A stretch of 64,000 bases of DNA from Actinomycetales bacterium UBA1383 (lineage in GTDB: Bacteria > Actinomycetota > Actinomycetes > Actinomycetales > Actinomycetaceae): positions 1-64,000 of the forward strand of contig DBQX01000022.1 in assembly GCA_002305415.1 (NCBI GenBank). Direction: 5' to 3'. Below the pieces are notes generated by a model. The model was given only the letters and a program-made list of their open reading frames with translations. It had not been told where the DNA came from and did not search any database. Made by a program: the position numbers and the translations under genes. This document shows positions 26,749 to 34,787 of this stretch, piece by piece (position 1 is the first letter of the stretch; every line of letters begins with the position of its first letter).

Positions 26749-26820
26749 GGCGGGGGCATCAGCGGATGCCCGGCGTATTCGGGCCGCCTCGGCCCCCTCA
26801 CTCGGGAGTTGACCACAGAC

Positions 26821-28434
26821 GTGATCTCAGTGTCGGACCTGTCCCTGCGGATCGGTCCCCGGGAGCTGATCCGGTCGGCGAACTTCCGCGTCGATGACGG
26901 GCTGCGGATCGGACTCGTCGGCCGCAACGGTGCGGGGAAGACCACTCTCACTCGCCTGCTCGCCGGCGAGGAGGTCGCGTCGGAAGCACTGTCCTGGAAC
27001 GGCACGATCACCCGGACCGGCACGATCGGCTACCTGCCACAGGATCCGCGCACCGGCGACCTCACGCAGACGGCCCGCACGCGGGTGCTCTCGGCGCGGG
27101 GTATCGACGAGGTGCTGGCGCGGATCCGGCGTGCGGAGCGGGAGATGGCGGAGGCGGGTGGCGCCCGCCGCCAGAAGGCGATGGAGCGCTACGTCCGGCT
27201 CGACGCGGAGTTCACGGCCCAGGGCGGATGGGCGGCCGAGTCCGAGGCCGCGCGCATCACCGCGAACCTGGGCCTGCCCGGCCGGGTCCTCGACCAGAGC
27301 CTGGCGACGCTCTCCGGTGGGCAGCGCCGCCGCGTGGAACTCGCACGGATCCTGTTCTCCGACGCCCGCACGCTCCTGCTGGACGAGCCCACCAACCACC
27401 TCGACCAGGACTCCGTGGCGTGGCTGCGCGACCACCTGCGCGCCTGGCCGGGCGGACTTGTCGTGATCTCGCACGACGTGGCGCTCCTGCGGGACACCGT
27501 CAACACCGTGTTCCACCTCGACGCGAACCGTGCCGAACTCGATGTCTACCACCTTGGGTGGGATGCGTACCTGAAGGCCCGTGAGGACGACGAGCGCCGC
27601 CGACGTCGCGAGCGCGCCAACGCCGAGCGGAAGGCCGGTGCGCTGCTCGCCCAGGCGGACCGGATGCGGGCGAAGGCCACCAAGGCGGTCGCGGCCCAGA
27701 ACATGATCCGCCGTGCCGAGCGGCTCCTCGCCGAGGTGGAGGACGAGCGCGTCGCGGACAAGGTGGCGCACCTGCGTTTCCCGGATCCCGCGCCCTGCGG
27801 CCGGGTCCCCCTCACCGCCGGAGGGTTGTCGAAGTCCTACGGCTCGCTGGAGGTGTTCACCGACGTCTCGCTGGCCGTCGACCGTGGCAGCCGCGTGGTC
27901 GTGCTCGGCCTGAACGGCGCCGGCAAGACGACGTTGCTGCGCATCCTCGCGGGCCTCGAGCCTCCCGACACCGGCGAGGTCACCCCCGGCCACGGGCTCC
28001 GGCTCGGCTACTACGCCCAGGAGCACGAGAGCCTCGACCTCGACGCCACCGTGCTCGAGAACCTCCGGCACGCGGCGCCCGACCTCGACGACACCCGCGT
28101 CCGCACCGTGCTCGGTTCCTTCCTGTTCTCCGGCGACGACGCCGCCAAGCCCGCCCGGGTCCTCTCCGGCGGGGAGAAGACCCGCCTCGCCCTCGCCATC
28201 CTCGTCGTGTCCTCCGCCAACGTGCTGCTGCTCGACGAGCCGACCAACAACCTCGATCCCGCCTCCCGCGGCGAGGTGCTGCGGGCGCTGCGGACCTACG
28301 CCGGCGCCGTCGTGCTCGTCACGCACGACGAGGGGGCGGTCGCGGCCCTCGCCCCGGAACGGGTGCTTCTGCTCCCGGACGGGGACGAGGACCTGTGGTC
28401 GGAGGAGTACCTGGAGCTGGTGTCGCTGGCCTGA
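26821..28434 (+). CDS. ABC-F family ATPase
   Basis: 537 aa from GTG 26821. It has two ABC domains and no membrane segments: GRNGAGKTTL and LSGGQRRRVELA with LLLDEPTNHLD in the first, GLNGAGKTTLLRIL and LSGGEKTRLALAIL with LLLDEPTNNLD in the second. A basic linker rich in Arg/Lys/Ala (about 250-310) lies between them. ABC-F proteins act on the ribosome E site as translation factors or antibiotic-resistance factors. No leader peptide was found upstream. The frame is open further upstream but overlaps the divergent peptidase gene. Confidence 0.9.
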   Translation: MISVSDLSLRIGPRELIRSANFRVDDGLRIGLVGRNGAGKTTLTRLLAGEEVASEALSWNGTITRTGTIGYLPQDPRTGDLTQTARTRVLSARGIDEVLARIRRAEREMAEAGGARRQKAMERYVRLDAEFTAQGGWAAESEAARITANLGLPGRVLDQSLATLSGGQRRRVELARILFSDARTLLLDEPTNHLDQDSVAWLRDHLRAWPGGLVVISHDVALLRDTVNTVFHLDANRAELDVYHLGWDAYLKAREDDERRRRRERANAERKAGALLAQADRMRAKATKAVAAQNMIRRAERLLAEVEDERVADKVAHLRFPDPAPCGRVPLTAGGLSKSYGSLEVFTDVSLAVDRGSRVVVLGLNGAGKTTLLRILAGLEPPDTGEVTPGHGLRLGYYAQEHESLDLDATVLENLRHAAPDLDDTRVRTVLGSFLFSGDDAAKPARVLSGGEKTRLALAILVVSSANVLLLDEPTNNLDPASRGEVLRALRTYAGAVVLVTHDEGAVAALAPERVLLLPDGDEDLWSEEYLELVSLA

Positions 28435-29259
28435 TCAGCCGTGCAGCTGCGCGTCGATGAGCGCGTCCTCCGCGATCTCGTCGGACATCCGCCGCCGCAC
28501 GCGAGGCCCGGGAGTGCCCGCGGGCCCCTCGATCCGCTCCCGCCGCGCGAGGATCGCCACGCCCACCGGGGTGGCGGCGGCGAAGAACCACCACTGGAAC
28601 GCGTAGCTCAGGTGCGAGCCCAGGTCCCGGGCCGGCTCGGGGAAGCCGCGGAGCGGTGGTTCCGGGGCGGTGTCCTGCGCCCACCCCTGCACCACCGGCA
28701 CGTCGGCCAGGCGGGCGACGGCGTCCGTGTCGGCGGCGGAGAGGACCTGTGCGACGTGCACGGAGAAGACCTGCCCCGGGGGCGGCGTCCGGTCAACGGG
28801 GCCCTCCTCCACCCGCAGCCGCGCAACGATCGCGCGGTCGCCCGCCGGGAGCGGGGGAGCGGCGTCGTCCACGGGCACCCAGCCGCGTGACACGACGAGG
28901 GCGATCGGCGGGCCGGCTGCGCGCCGCGCCTCGAACACCGCGAGCACGTGCAGGGCCGGAGTCCCGGCGACGGGGCGGTTCCGCAGGAGCACCGTCGAGC
29001 CCGGGACCCACCGGCCGTGCAGCTCGACCCGCTGCCACTCGAGGTCGGCCGGGACCCGCAGGCCACCCGCGACGACGTCGTCGAGGGCGACGGCGTCCGC
29101 CTCCCAGTTCCGGTCGACGCGCTCGACCGCGGCGGCCCGCTGCTCGTAACGGCCCCACTGCCACGCACCGAGCAGCACGCACACGGCGCTGACCACCAGC
29201 GCACCGGCGATCAGGCCGATCCAGCGGCTCGTCCGCAGGAATCCCCAGCCGTCACCCAT
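28435..29259 (-). CDS. SURF1 family cytochrome oxidase biogenesis protein
   Basis: 274 aa. It has two membrane segments, one near the N-terminus (about 12-32) and one near residue 228, with an extracytoplasmic domain between. The family motifs are LGAWQWGRYEQR after the first helix, GTPALHVLAVF and SRGWVP in the middle, and SHLSYAFQWWFFA at the second helix. It assists heme a insertion into cytochrome c oxidase and fits functionally with ctaA at 13.8 kb. Its stop abuts the ABC-F stop. Confidence 0.92.
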   Translation of the reverse strand: MGDGWGFLRTSRWIGLIAGALVVSAVCVLLGAWQWGRYEQRAAAVERVDRNWEADAVALDDVVAGGLRVPADLEWQRVELHGRWVPGSTVLLRNRPVAGTPALHVLAVFEARRAAGPPIALVVSRGWVPVDDAAPPLPAGDRAIVARLRVEEGPVDRTPPPGQVFSVHVAQVLSAADTDAVARLADVPVVQGWAQDTAPEPPLRGFPEPARDLGSHLSYAFQWWFFAAATPVGVAILARRERIEGPAGTPGPRVRRRMSDEIAEDALIDAQLHG

Positions 29260-29286
29260 CGGAGGCGTCGCAGGGCGCGTGACCGG

Positions 29287-29610
29287 TCACCGCAGGTACT
29301 CCGTCCGGGGGTCGTAGAGTTGCACGGCGCCCGGCTCGGCGGGCAGGGTCACCCCCGGGTCCGGCTCCGCGGCCCGCTCGCGCCCCGCGTTCGCGATGAT
29401 CACGGCCACGTACGGCAGGACGACGGCGGCCGCGACGAACACCCACCGCCACGGGTCGGGGGTGAGGACCGCGAGGAAGAGCGAGACCGTCCGGATCGCC
29501 ATCGAGACGAGGTAGCGGATGTTGCGGTCGTGGAGGTCCTCGGAGAGGGCACGGCGCGCCGAGGTGATCGAGTAGACCTCCTCACCACCCCGCCGCTTCC
29601 TTGTACCCAC
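29287..29610 (-). CDS. DUF3099 family small membrane protein
   Basis: 107 aa. It begins with GTG 29610 and carries the DUF3099 pattern VYSITSARRALSEDLHDR followed by two membrane segments (about residues 33-72). The C-terminus is soluble. Function is unknown. It is upstream of SURF1 on the same strand (27-base gap), as often seen in Actinobacteria. The -10 box TAGCCT six bases before the GTG suggests a leaderless transcript. Confidence 0.88.
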   Translation of the reverse strand: MGTRKRRGGEEVYSITSARRALSEDLHDRNIRYLVSMAIRTVSLFLAVLTPDPWRWVFVAAAVVLPYVAVIIANAGRERAAEPDPGVTLPAEPGAVQLYDPRTEYLR

Positions 29611-29622
29611 CCCTGCAGGCTA
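29608..29622 (-). promoter_or_regulatory. Leaderless promoter of DUF3099-SURF1
   Basis: On the minus strand TAGCCT (29622-29617) is followed by six bases and then the GTG start at 29610. Confidence 0.5.
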
Positions 29623-29673
29623 ACGCGCGCAACACTGTGGGGGAACACCATGAAATGCGGTCCCCGCTCCCAC

Positions 29674-29689
29674 TATGGTCGTCTGGATG
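29674..29689 (+). promoter_or_regulatory. Leaderless promoter of fabG-fabI
   Basis: TATGGT (29674-29679) is followed by seven bases and ATG 29687. This placement decides the start: the ATG at 29675 lies inside the -10 box itself. Confidence 0.55.
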
Positions 29690-30400
29690 AATACTTCAGC
29701 ACGCAGCGTGGTCATCACTGGCGCGAACCGCGGCATCGGCCGCGCGATCGCCGAGCGCATGGTCGCCGATGGGCACCGGGTCGCCACCCTCTACCGTTCC
29801 GGCGAGCTCCCCGAGGGGGTGTTCGGCGCGGTCGGGGATGTCACCGACACCGCGTCCGTCGACGCGGCCTTCACCGCGATCGAGGCCCACCAGGGGCCGG
29901 TCGAGGTCGTGGTCGCGAACGCCGGCATCACCCGCGACCAGCTCCTCATGCGGATGACCGACGAGGAGTTCGACGCCGTCATCAACACCAACCTCGCCGG
30001 CGCCTTCCGCGTCGCGCGCCGGGCCACGAAGGGGATGATCCGCGCCCGGTTCGGCCGGATCGTGTTCATCTCCTCGGTGGTGGCGCTGTACGGGGGTCCC
30101 GGCCAGGTGAACTACTCGGCGTCCAAGGCCGGGCTCATCGGCATGGCCCGTTCCATCACCCGCGAGCTGGGGGCCCGGGGAATCACCGCCAATGTGGTCG
30201 CCCCCGGCTTCATCGGCACCGACATGACCGCCGCGCTGCCGGAGGCGCAGCAGGCGAACTACCGCGAGGCGATCCCCGCCGGCCGCTTCGGCGCCGCCGC
30301 GGACGTCGCGGCCGCGGTCGCCTTCCTCGCATCGGACGACGCCGCCTACATCTCCGGGGCCGTGATCCCCGTGGATGGCGGCCTGGGCATGGGCCACTAG
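29687..30400 (+). CDS. fabG: 3-oxoacyl-ACP reductase FabG (MabA-like)
   Basis: 237 aa from ATG 29687, which sits seven bases after a -10 box. It is a short-chain dehydrogenase: cofactor loop TGANRGIG, NAG motif VANAGI, and the catalytic Ser (ISSVVALYG) with Tyr-x3-Lys (NYSASKAG). The adjacent fabI makes this the actinobacterial mabA-inhA-type pair of the type II fatty acid synthase. fabI follows after nine bases with its own RBS. Confidence 0.93.
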   Translation: MNTSARSVVITGANRGIGRAIAERMVADGHRVATLYRSGELPEGVFGAVGDVTDTASVDAAFTAIEAHQGPVEVVVANAGITRDQLLMRMTDEEFDAVINTNLAGAFRVARRATKGMIRARFGRIVFISSVVALYGGPGQVNYSASKAGLIGMARSITRELGARGITANVVAPGFIGTDMTAALPEAQQANYREAIPAGRFGAAADVAAAVAFLASDDAAYISGAVIPVDGGLGMGH

Positions 30401-30409
30401 GAGGTCATC

Positions 30410-31180
30410 ATGAGTGGAATCCTCGACGGCAAGTCGATCCTCGTCACCGGCGTGCTGCGGGACAACTCGATCGCGTTCCACGTCGCGCGCCTCGCGATGG
30501 AGCAGGGCGCGAGCGTGGTCCTCACCTCGTTCGGCCGGCAGTTCAAGCTGACCGAACTCTCCACCCGGCGGCTGCCCTACCCCGCCCCGATCGTGCAGCT
30601 CGACGTCACCGACCAGGAACACCTCGACGGCCTCGCGGCCGCGGTCAGCGAGCACACGGACCGCCTCGACGGCGTCGTCCACTCGATCGGCTTCGCCCCG
30701 CAGTCGGTGCTCGGCGGGAACTTCCTCACGGCCACGTGGCCCGACGTCGCCACGGCACTCGAGATCTCGGCCTACTCGCTGAAGTCGCTCGCGGTGGCCG
30801 CGAAGCCGCTCATGACGAACGGCGGTGCGATCGTCGGCCTGACCTTCGACGGCTCGGTCGCCTGGCCGGTCTACGACTGGATGGGCGTGGCGAAGGCGGC
30901 GTTCGAGGCGACCGCCCGCTACCTCGCCCGTGACCTCGGGCCGGAAGGCATCCGGGTCAACCTGGTCTCGGCCGGCCCCATCCGGACGACCGCGGCCACC
31001 CACATCCCGGGCTTCGAGGTGATGGAGGGCCGCTGGGACGAGCGGGCACCCCTCGGCTGGGACGTGACCGATCCGGAGCCGACAGCCCGGAGCGTCGTCG
31101 CCCTGCTCTCCGACTGGTTCCCCGCGACCACCGCCGAGGTCGTGCACGTCGACGGCGGCGTGCACGCCATGGGCCAGTAG
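30410..31180 (+). CDS. fabI: Enoyl-ACP reductase FabI (InhA-like)
   Basis: 256 aa, with AGGAGG just before the ATG. The N-terminus is ILVTGVLRDNSIAFHVARLA, the FabI cofactor motif; the sequence also has HSIGFAPQ and the active site Tyr-x6-Lys (YDWMGVAK), followed by GIRVNLVSAGPIRT. It catalyses the last reduction of fatty-acid elongation with NADH. It is the isoniazid/triclosan target family. Co-transcribed with fabG; the next gene starts directly after its stop. Confidence 0.95.
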   Translation: MSGILDGKSILVTGVLRDNSIAFHVARLAMEQGASVVLTSFGRQFKLTELSTRRLPYPAPIVQLDVTDQEHLDGLAAAVSEHTDRLDGVVHSIGFAPQSVLGGNFLTATWPDVATALEISAYSLKSLAVAAKPLMTNGGAIVGLTFDGSVAWPVYDWMGVAKAAFEATARYLARDLGPEGIRVNLVSAGPIRTTAATHIPGFEVMEGRWDERAPLGWDVTDPEPTARSVVALLSDWFPATTAEVVHVDGGVHAMGQ

Positions 31181-31735
31181 ATGGCCGTCCCGCCGAGGAC
31201 GCTCGTCCTCGTCAGGCATGCCAAGGCCGAGTCGCTCGGGTCGCTGGGCGATTCCAAGCGTGTGCTCGCGCCCCGCGGGCGGCGCCAGGCAGCCGCCCTC
31301 GGCCCCATGCTGGTCCGAATGGTGGGGCCGTTCGATCGCGCCCTGGTCTCGAGCGCGCTGCGCACCCGGGAGACCTACCGCCTGCTCGCGGGAGACTCGG
31401 ACGCCTACCCGCGTCCGCGCGTGATGGACGAGCTGTACCAGGCCAGCGCCCGGCAGTTGCTGGGCATCCTGCAGCGGCTGGACGAGAAGGACCGGCGCGT
31501 GCTCGTCGTGGGCCACGAGCCCACCATGAGCACGCTCGCCTACATGCTCCACGACGCGCGGGACGCCATGTCCGAGGAGATGTCCCGGGGGATCCCCACG
31601 TCCACGGCCTGCATCATCGACGTGCCGGTGGCGTGGTCGGAACTGGACCGGAACCGGGCACACGTCCGGGAGGTGGTCCGCCCCTCCCGGCAAAAGGGGC
31701 GCGCGTCAGGTGAGGCGGTGGACGAAAAGTCCTGA
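31181..31735 (+). CDS. SixA-like histidine phosphatase
   Basis: 184 aa. It belongs to the phosphoglycerate-mutase-like superfamily: the RHG-type motif LVLVRHAKAE at the N-terminus supplies the phospho-accepting His, and VLVVGHEPTMS near residue 110 supplies the second His. It is short, as SixA proteins are. The start ATG follows the fabI TAG with no spacing, so it is probably co-translated with fabG-fabI. A substrate in fatty-acid metabolism or protein phosphohistidine is speculative. The 3' end overlaps the convergent DUF1015 gene by 30 bases. Confidence 0.86.
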   Translation: MAVPPRTLVLVRHAKAESLGSLGDSKRVLAPRGRRQAAALGPMLVRMVGPFDRALVSSALRTRETYRLLAGDSDAYPRPRVMDELYQASARQLLGILQRLDEKDRRVLVVGHEPTMSTLAYMLHDARDAMSEEMSRGIPTSTACIIDVPVAWSELDRNRAHVREVVRPSRQKGRASGEAVDEKS

Positions 31736-32932
31736 CCGGAGCTTCGGCTCGAACCACGTCGACTTCGGCGGCATGATCGCGCCGGCATCGGCGATCGCCA
31801 TGAGCTCGTCCATCGACGTGGGGTGCAGCGCGAACGCGAGGGCGTCGCGCCCCAGGTCCACGCGTCGCTCCAGTTCCTCAGGGCCACGGATGCCCCCGAT
31901 GAAGTCGATCCGCGTGTCGGTGCGCGGATCGCGGATCCCGAGGATCGGGCCGAGCACGAGGTCCTGCAGGATCGACACGTCGAGGGCTCGAACAGGATCG
32001 GCCTCGTCCCAGGTGCCCGGGCGGGGAACGAGGCGATGCCACTCTCCCAACAGGTACATGCCGAACTCGTGGGTGGCGGCCGGCCGGGCGGCCGCCGCGG
32101 TCACGGTGACCTCGAAGGCCTTACCGAGACGGGCGAGGAACTCCTGCGGCGACAGCCCGTTCAGGTCCGCGACCACCCGGTTGTAGGCAAGGATCCGCAG
32201 CTCCGTGTCCGGGAAGGCCACGGCCATGAAGAGGTCGTGCTCGCCGGCGCCCTGCCGCTGCCGGCGCAGCAGCGCCACCCGCGCGGCCGATGCGGTGCGG
32301 TGGTGGCCATCCGCGACGTACGCGTGGCGCAGCGCCGCAAAACCCGCGCGCACTCTCTCCACGTCCGCCGGATCGTCGAGGAGCCACAGGTGGTGCCGCA
32401 CGCCGTCGTCCGTGGTGAAGTCATAGGCCGGGGCGCCCGTCGTCACGCGCGCCACGACGGCGTCGACGGCGTCGGTATGGCGGTAGGCGAGGAATACGGG
32501 GGAGGAGTGCGCGTCGGTGGCGTCGACGTGGCGGACCCTGTCCGCCTCCTTCTCGGCGCGCGTCAGCTCGTGGCGCCGGATGATGCCCTCGAGGTACTCG
32601 TCGACGCTTGCGAGGCCCACCAGGCCGGTCTGGGAACGCTCGCCCATCGCCTGCCGGTAGACGTAGAACATCGGGTGCGGGTCCTGCGCCATCAGGCCCC
32701 GTTCCTCGTACGCGTCGAGGTTGAGTCGCGCCTGCCGGTAGACCGCAGGATCGTGTGGGTCGGTTCCCGGCGGGAGGTCGACCTCCGGCCGCTCCACGTG
32801 CATGAAGCTCAGGGGCCGGCGCCGCACCTCGAGTCGCGCCTCGTCCTCATCCACCACGTCGTACGGGAGCGACGCGATCGCCGCGGCGTACTGCGGCAGG
32901 GGTCGCAGCGCGCGGAATGGGCGGAACTCCAT
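31706..32932 (-). CDS. DUF1015 family protein
   Basis: 408 aa. Family landmarks are the N-terminal RPFRALRP and LPYDVVDEDEAR, the central conserved YVADGHHRTASAAR, and the C-terminal MPPKSTWFEPKLRSGLF. DUF1015 proteins are widespread, soluble and of unproven function; the ADGHHR core resembles ParB/Srx-like or serine-kinase-like nucleotide sites, so phosphotransfer is a guess. It is the last gene of a glgC-unknown-DUF1015 run, 10 bases after the unknown gene. Confidence 0.88.
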   Translation of the reverse strand: MEFRPFRALRPLPQYAAAIASLPYDVVDEDEARLEVRRRPLSFMHVERPEVDLPPGTDPHDPAVYRQARLNLDAYEERGLMAQDPHPMFYVYRQAMGERSQTGLVGLASVDEYLEGIIRRHELTRAEKEADRVRHVDATDAHSSPVFLAYRHTDAVDAVVARVTTGAPAYDFTTDDGVRHHLWLLDDPADVERVRAGFAALRHAYVADGHHRTASAARVALLRRQRQGAGEHDLFMAVAFPDTELRILAYNRVVADLNGLSPQEFLARLGKAFEVTVTAAAARPAATHEFGMYLLGEWHRLVPRPGTWDEADPVRALDVSILQDLVLGPILGIRDPRTDTRIDFIGGIRGPEELERRVDLGRDALAFALHPTSMDELMAIADAGAIMPPKSTWFEPKLRSGLFVHRLT

Positions 32933-32942
32933 GGTGATCCTC

Positions 32943-33470
32943 TCAGTCGTGCTCGGCGCCGGGCAGCAGCGTGAGCCCCAGGAGCCGTGCGGCGCGGGTG
33001 ACGGCGTGGCGGGTCGTCACCCCCGGGGGAAGCCCGAGGGCGGCCGCGACCTGGGTCAGGCCCGGTGGGAGCGGCGCGTCGGGCCGTCGCAGCAGCAGTG
33101 TGGCACGAGAGGTGAGTGCGGCGGGCAGGTCGTCCACGTCTTCTTCGCTGGGTGACGCGCGCAGGAGGGCGACGGCGGCGAGCGCCGGGTCGATCTGGCC
33201 GGGGACGTCCGGGGCGTCCTCGTCCAGCGCACAGCACACGCCCAGGGTGATCCAGCCGGTCCTCAGGTCCGCGAGCATCCGCTCGTGGTCGTGGCCGGCG
33301 TGAGTGAGGGTCACAGGAGGAACCACGCCGTCGAAGTGGAGCACATGGAGCGGCGGGAAGGCCACCACACGACGACGGACACCGAGCCACCCCACGTGGC
33401 GCAGGGTGTGCTCGGTGTCCGACAGCAGGTGCCCGGGCAGCTCGGAGCCCGCGACGAGCGTCAGCCTCAC
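32943..33470 (-). CDS. Unrecognised protein downstream of glgC
   Basis: 175 aa from a GTG that overlaps the glgC stop (GTGA). I recognise no family. The N-half has alternating hydrophobic strands (VRLTLVAGSELPGHLL, RRVVAFPPLHVLHFDG) and a His cluster (THAGHDHERM); the C-half is acidic then helical, ending LLGLTLLPGAEHD. There is no signal peptide or membrane segment. Overlap with glgC and the 10-base gap to DUF1015 argue that it is expressed. The upstream Arg-rich extension in this frame is only a shadow of glgC. Confidence 0.65.
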   Translation of the reverse strand: MRLTLVAGSELPGHLLSDTEHTLRHVGWLGVRRRVVAFPPLHVLHFDGVVPPVTLTHAGHDHERMLADLRTGWITLGVCCALDEDAPDVPGQIDPALAAVALLRASPSEEDVDDLPAALTSRATLLLRRPDAPLPPGLTQVAAALGLPPGVTTRHAVTRAARLLGLTLLPGAEHD

Positions 33471-34711
33471 CGGGGGACGCGCAGGCCCTTCGGGACGACG
33501 GTCACGCCGCCGTCGGTGACGGTGAAGCCGCGGGCACGGTCGTGCTCGTGGTCGATGCCGACCTGGGCGCCCTCCTCGACGAAGACGTTCTTGTCGAGGA
33601 TCGCCTTGTTGATCACGGCGTTCCGGCTGACGTACACGTCGTCGAAGAGGACGGAGCCGCGGACCGAGGACCACGAGTTGATCCGGACACCCGGGGACAG
33701 CACCGACCCGACGACCTCCCCGCCGGAGACGATGACGCCAGGGGATACGAGCGAGTCGAGCGCGTGGCCGAGGCGCTCGTGGTGGCCGTACACGAACTTC
33801 GCCGGCGGCAGGCCGGTGTAGCCGGTGTAGAGCGGCCAGTCGTAGTTGTAGAGGTTGAACACGGGCGTCACGGAGATGAGGTCCATGTTCGCCTCGTGGA
33901 ACGCGTCCAGGGTCCCAACGTCGCGCCAGTAGCCCTTGTCGCGCGGCGTTGCGCCGGGGATCTCGTTCTCGATGAAGTCGTAGAGCCCGGCGGCGCCCTG
34001 GTTCACGAACCAGGGGACGATGTTCCCGCCCATGTCATGCTTCGAGTTCTCGTCCTCGGCATCGCGCACGACCGCCTCGCGCAGCGCGTCGGCGTCGAAG
34101 ACGTAGTTGCCCATGGAGGCGAGCACCTCGTTGGGGGAGTCAGCGAGCCCGACGGCGTCCTTGGGCTTCTCGAGGAATGCACCGACCTTGTGGGGGTTGT
34201 CCTTGTCCGCGTCGATGACGCCGAACTGGTCCGCGAGCGACAAGGGCTGGCGGATGCCCTCGATCGTGAGCGGGAAGCCGCTCTCCTTGTGCCGCTGCAC
34301 CATCTGGGAGAAGTCCATGCGGTAGATGTTGTCCGCACCGGTGATGACCACCGTCTCGGGACGCTCGTCGTCGAGCGTGTTGAGGGACTGGTAGATCGCG
34401 TCCGCGCTCCCCTGGTACCACTGCTTGCCCATGCGCTGCTGGGCCGGGACGGCGGCCACGTAGTTGCCGAGCAGGGTGGACATGCGCCACGTCTTCGAGA
34501 CGTGCCGGTCCAGCGAGTGGGACTTGTACTGCGTCAGCACCACGATCTTCAGGTACCCGGAATTCACCAGGTTCGAGAGGGCGAAGTCGATGAGGCGGTA
34601 GATGCCCCCGAAGGGGACGGCGGGCTTCGCCCGGTCTGCGGTGAGGGGCATGAGGCGCTTGCCCTCACCCCCGGCGAGCACGATTGCAAGGACCTTTGTG
34701 CGCGTGACCAT
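33467..34711 (-). CDS. glgC: Glucose-1-phosphate adenylyltransferase
   Basis: 414 aa from ATG 34711. The N-terminal nucleotidyltransferase domain has VLAIVLAGGEGKRLMPLT and AKPAVPFGG; the activator/substrate region has YWRDVGTLDAFHEANMDL; a C-terminal left-handed beta-helix has repeated Val/Ile-rich turns. It makes ADP-glucose for glycogen or maltose-1-phosphate. It is divergent from glgA (73-base gap), and both appear leaderless, so the pair may share regulation. The longer reading frame upstream runs into glgA and was rejected. Confidence 0.95.
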   Translation of the reverse strand: MVTRTKVLAIVLAGGEGKRLMPLTADRAKPAVPFGGIYRLIDFALSNLVNSGYLKIVVLTQYKSHSLDRHVSKTWRMSTLLGNYVAAVPAQQRMGKQWYQGSADAIYQSLNTLDDERPETVVITGADNIYRMDFSQMVQRHKESGFPLTIEGIRQPLSLADQFGVIDADKDNPHKVGAFLEKPKDAVGLADSPNEVLASMGNYVFDADALREAVVRDAEDENSKHDMGGNIVPWFVNQGAAGLYDFIENEIPGATPRDKGYWRDVGTLDAFHEANMDLISVTPVFNLYNYDWPLYTGYTGLPPAKFVYGHHERLGHALDSLVSPGVIVSGGEVVGSVLSPGVRINSWSSVRGSVLFDDVYVSRNAVINKAILDKNVFVEEGAQVGIDHEHDRARGFTVTDGGVTVVPKGLRVPR

Positions 34712-34723
34712 GGCACGACCATA
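34709..34723 (-). promoter_or_regulatory. Leaderless promoter of glgC
   Basis: On the minus strand TATGGT (34723-34718) is followed by six bases and the ATG at 34711. Confidence 0.5.
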
Positions 34724-34772
34724 TTGCGAAAAGTGGGGACCCACGAGCGCTTCGGAGGCCGGAATTTTGCGC

Positions 34773-34787
34773 CAAGATGGGTCCGTG
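34773..34787 (+). promoter_or_regulatory. Likely leaderless promoter of glgA
   Basis: CAAGAT (34773-34778) is a weaker -10-like hexamer, six bases before GTG 34785. It lies back to back with the glgC promoter in the 73-base divergent gap. Confidence 0.4.

Noticed and set aside
26749..26820. Leader peptide or attenuator ahead of the ABC-F gene
   Set aside because: The gap between the divergent promoter and the GTG is short, and no small frame with RBS or paired hairpins could be supported.
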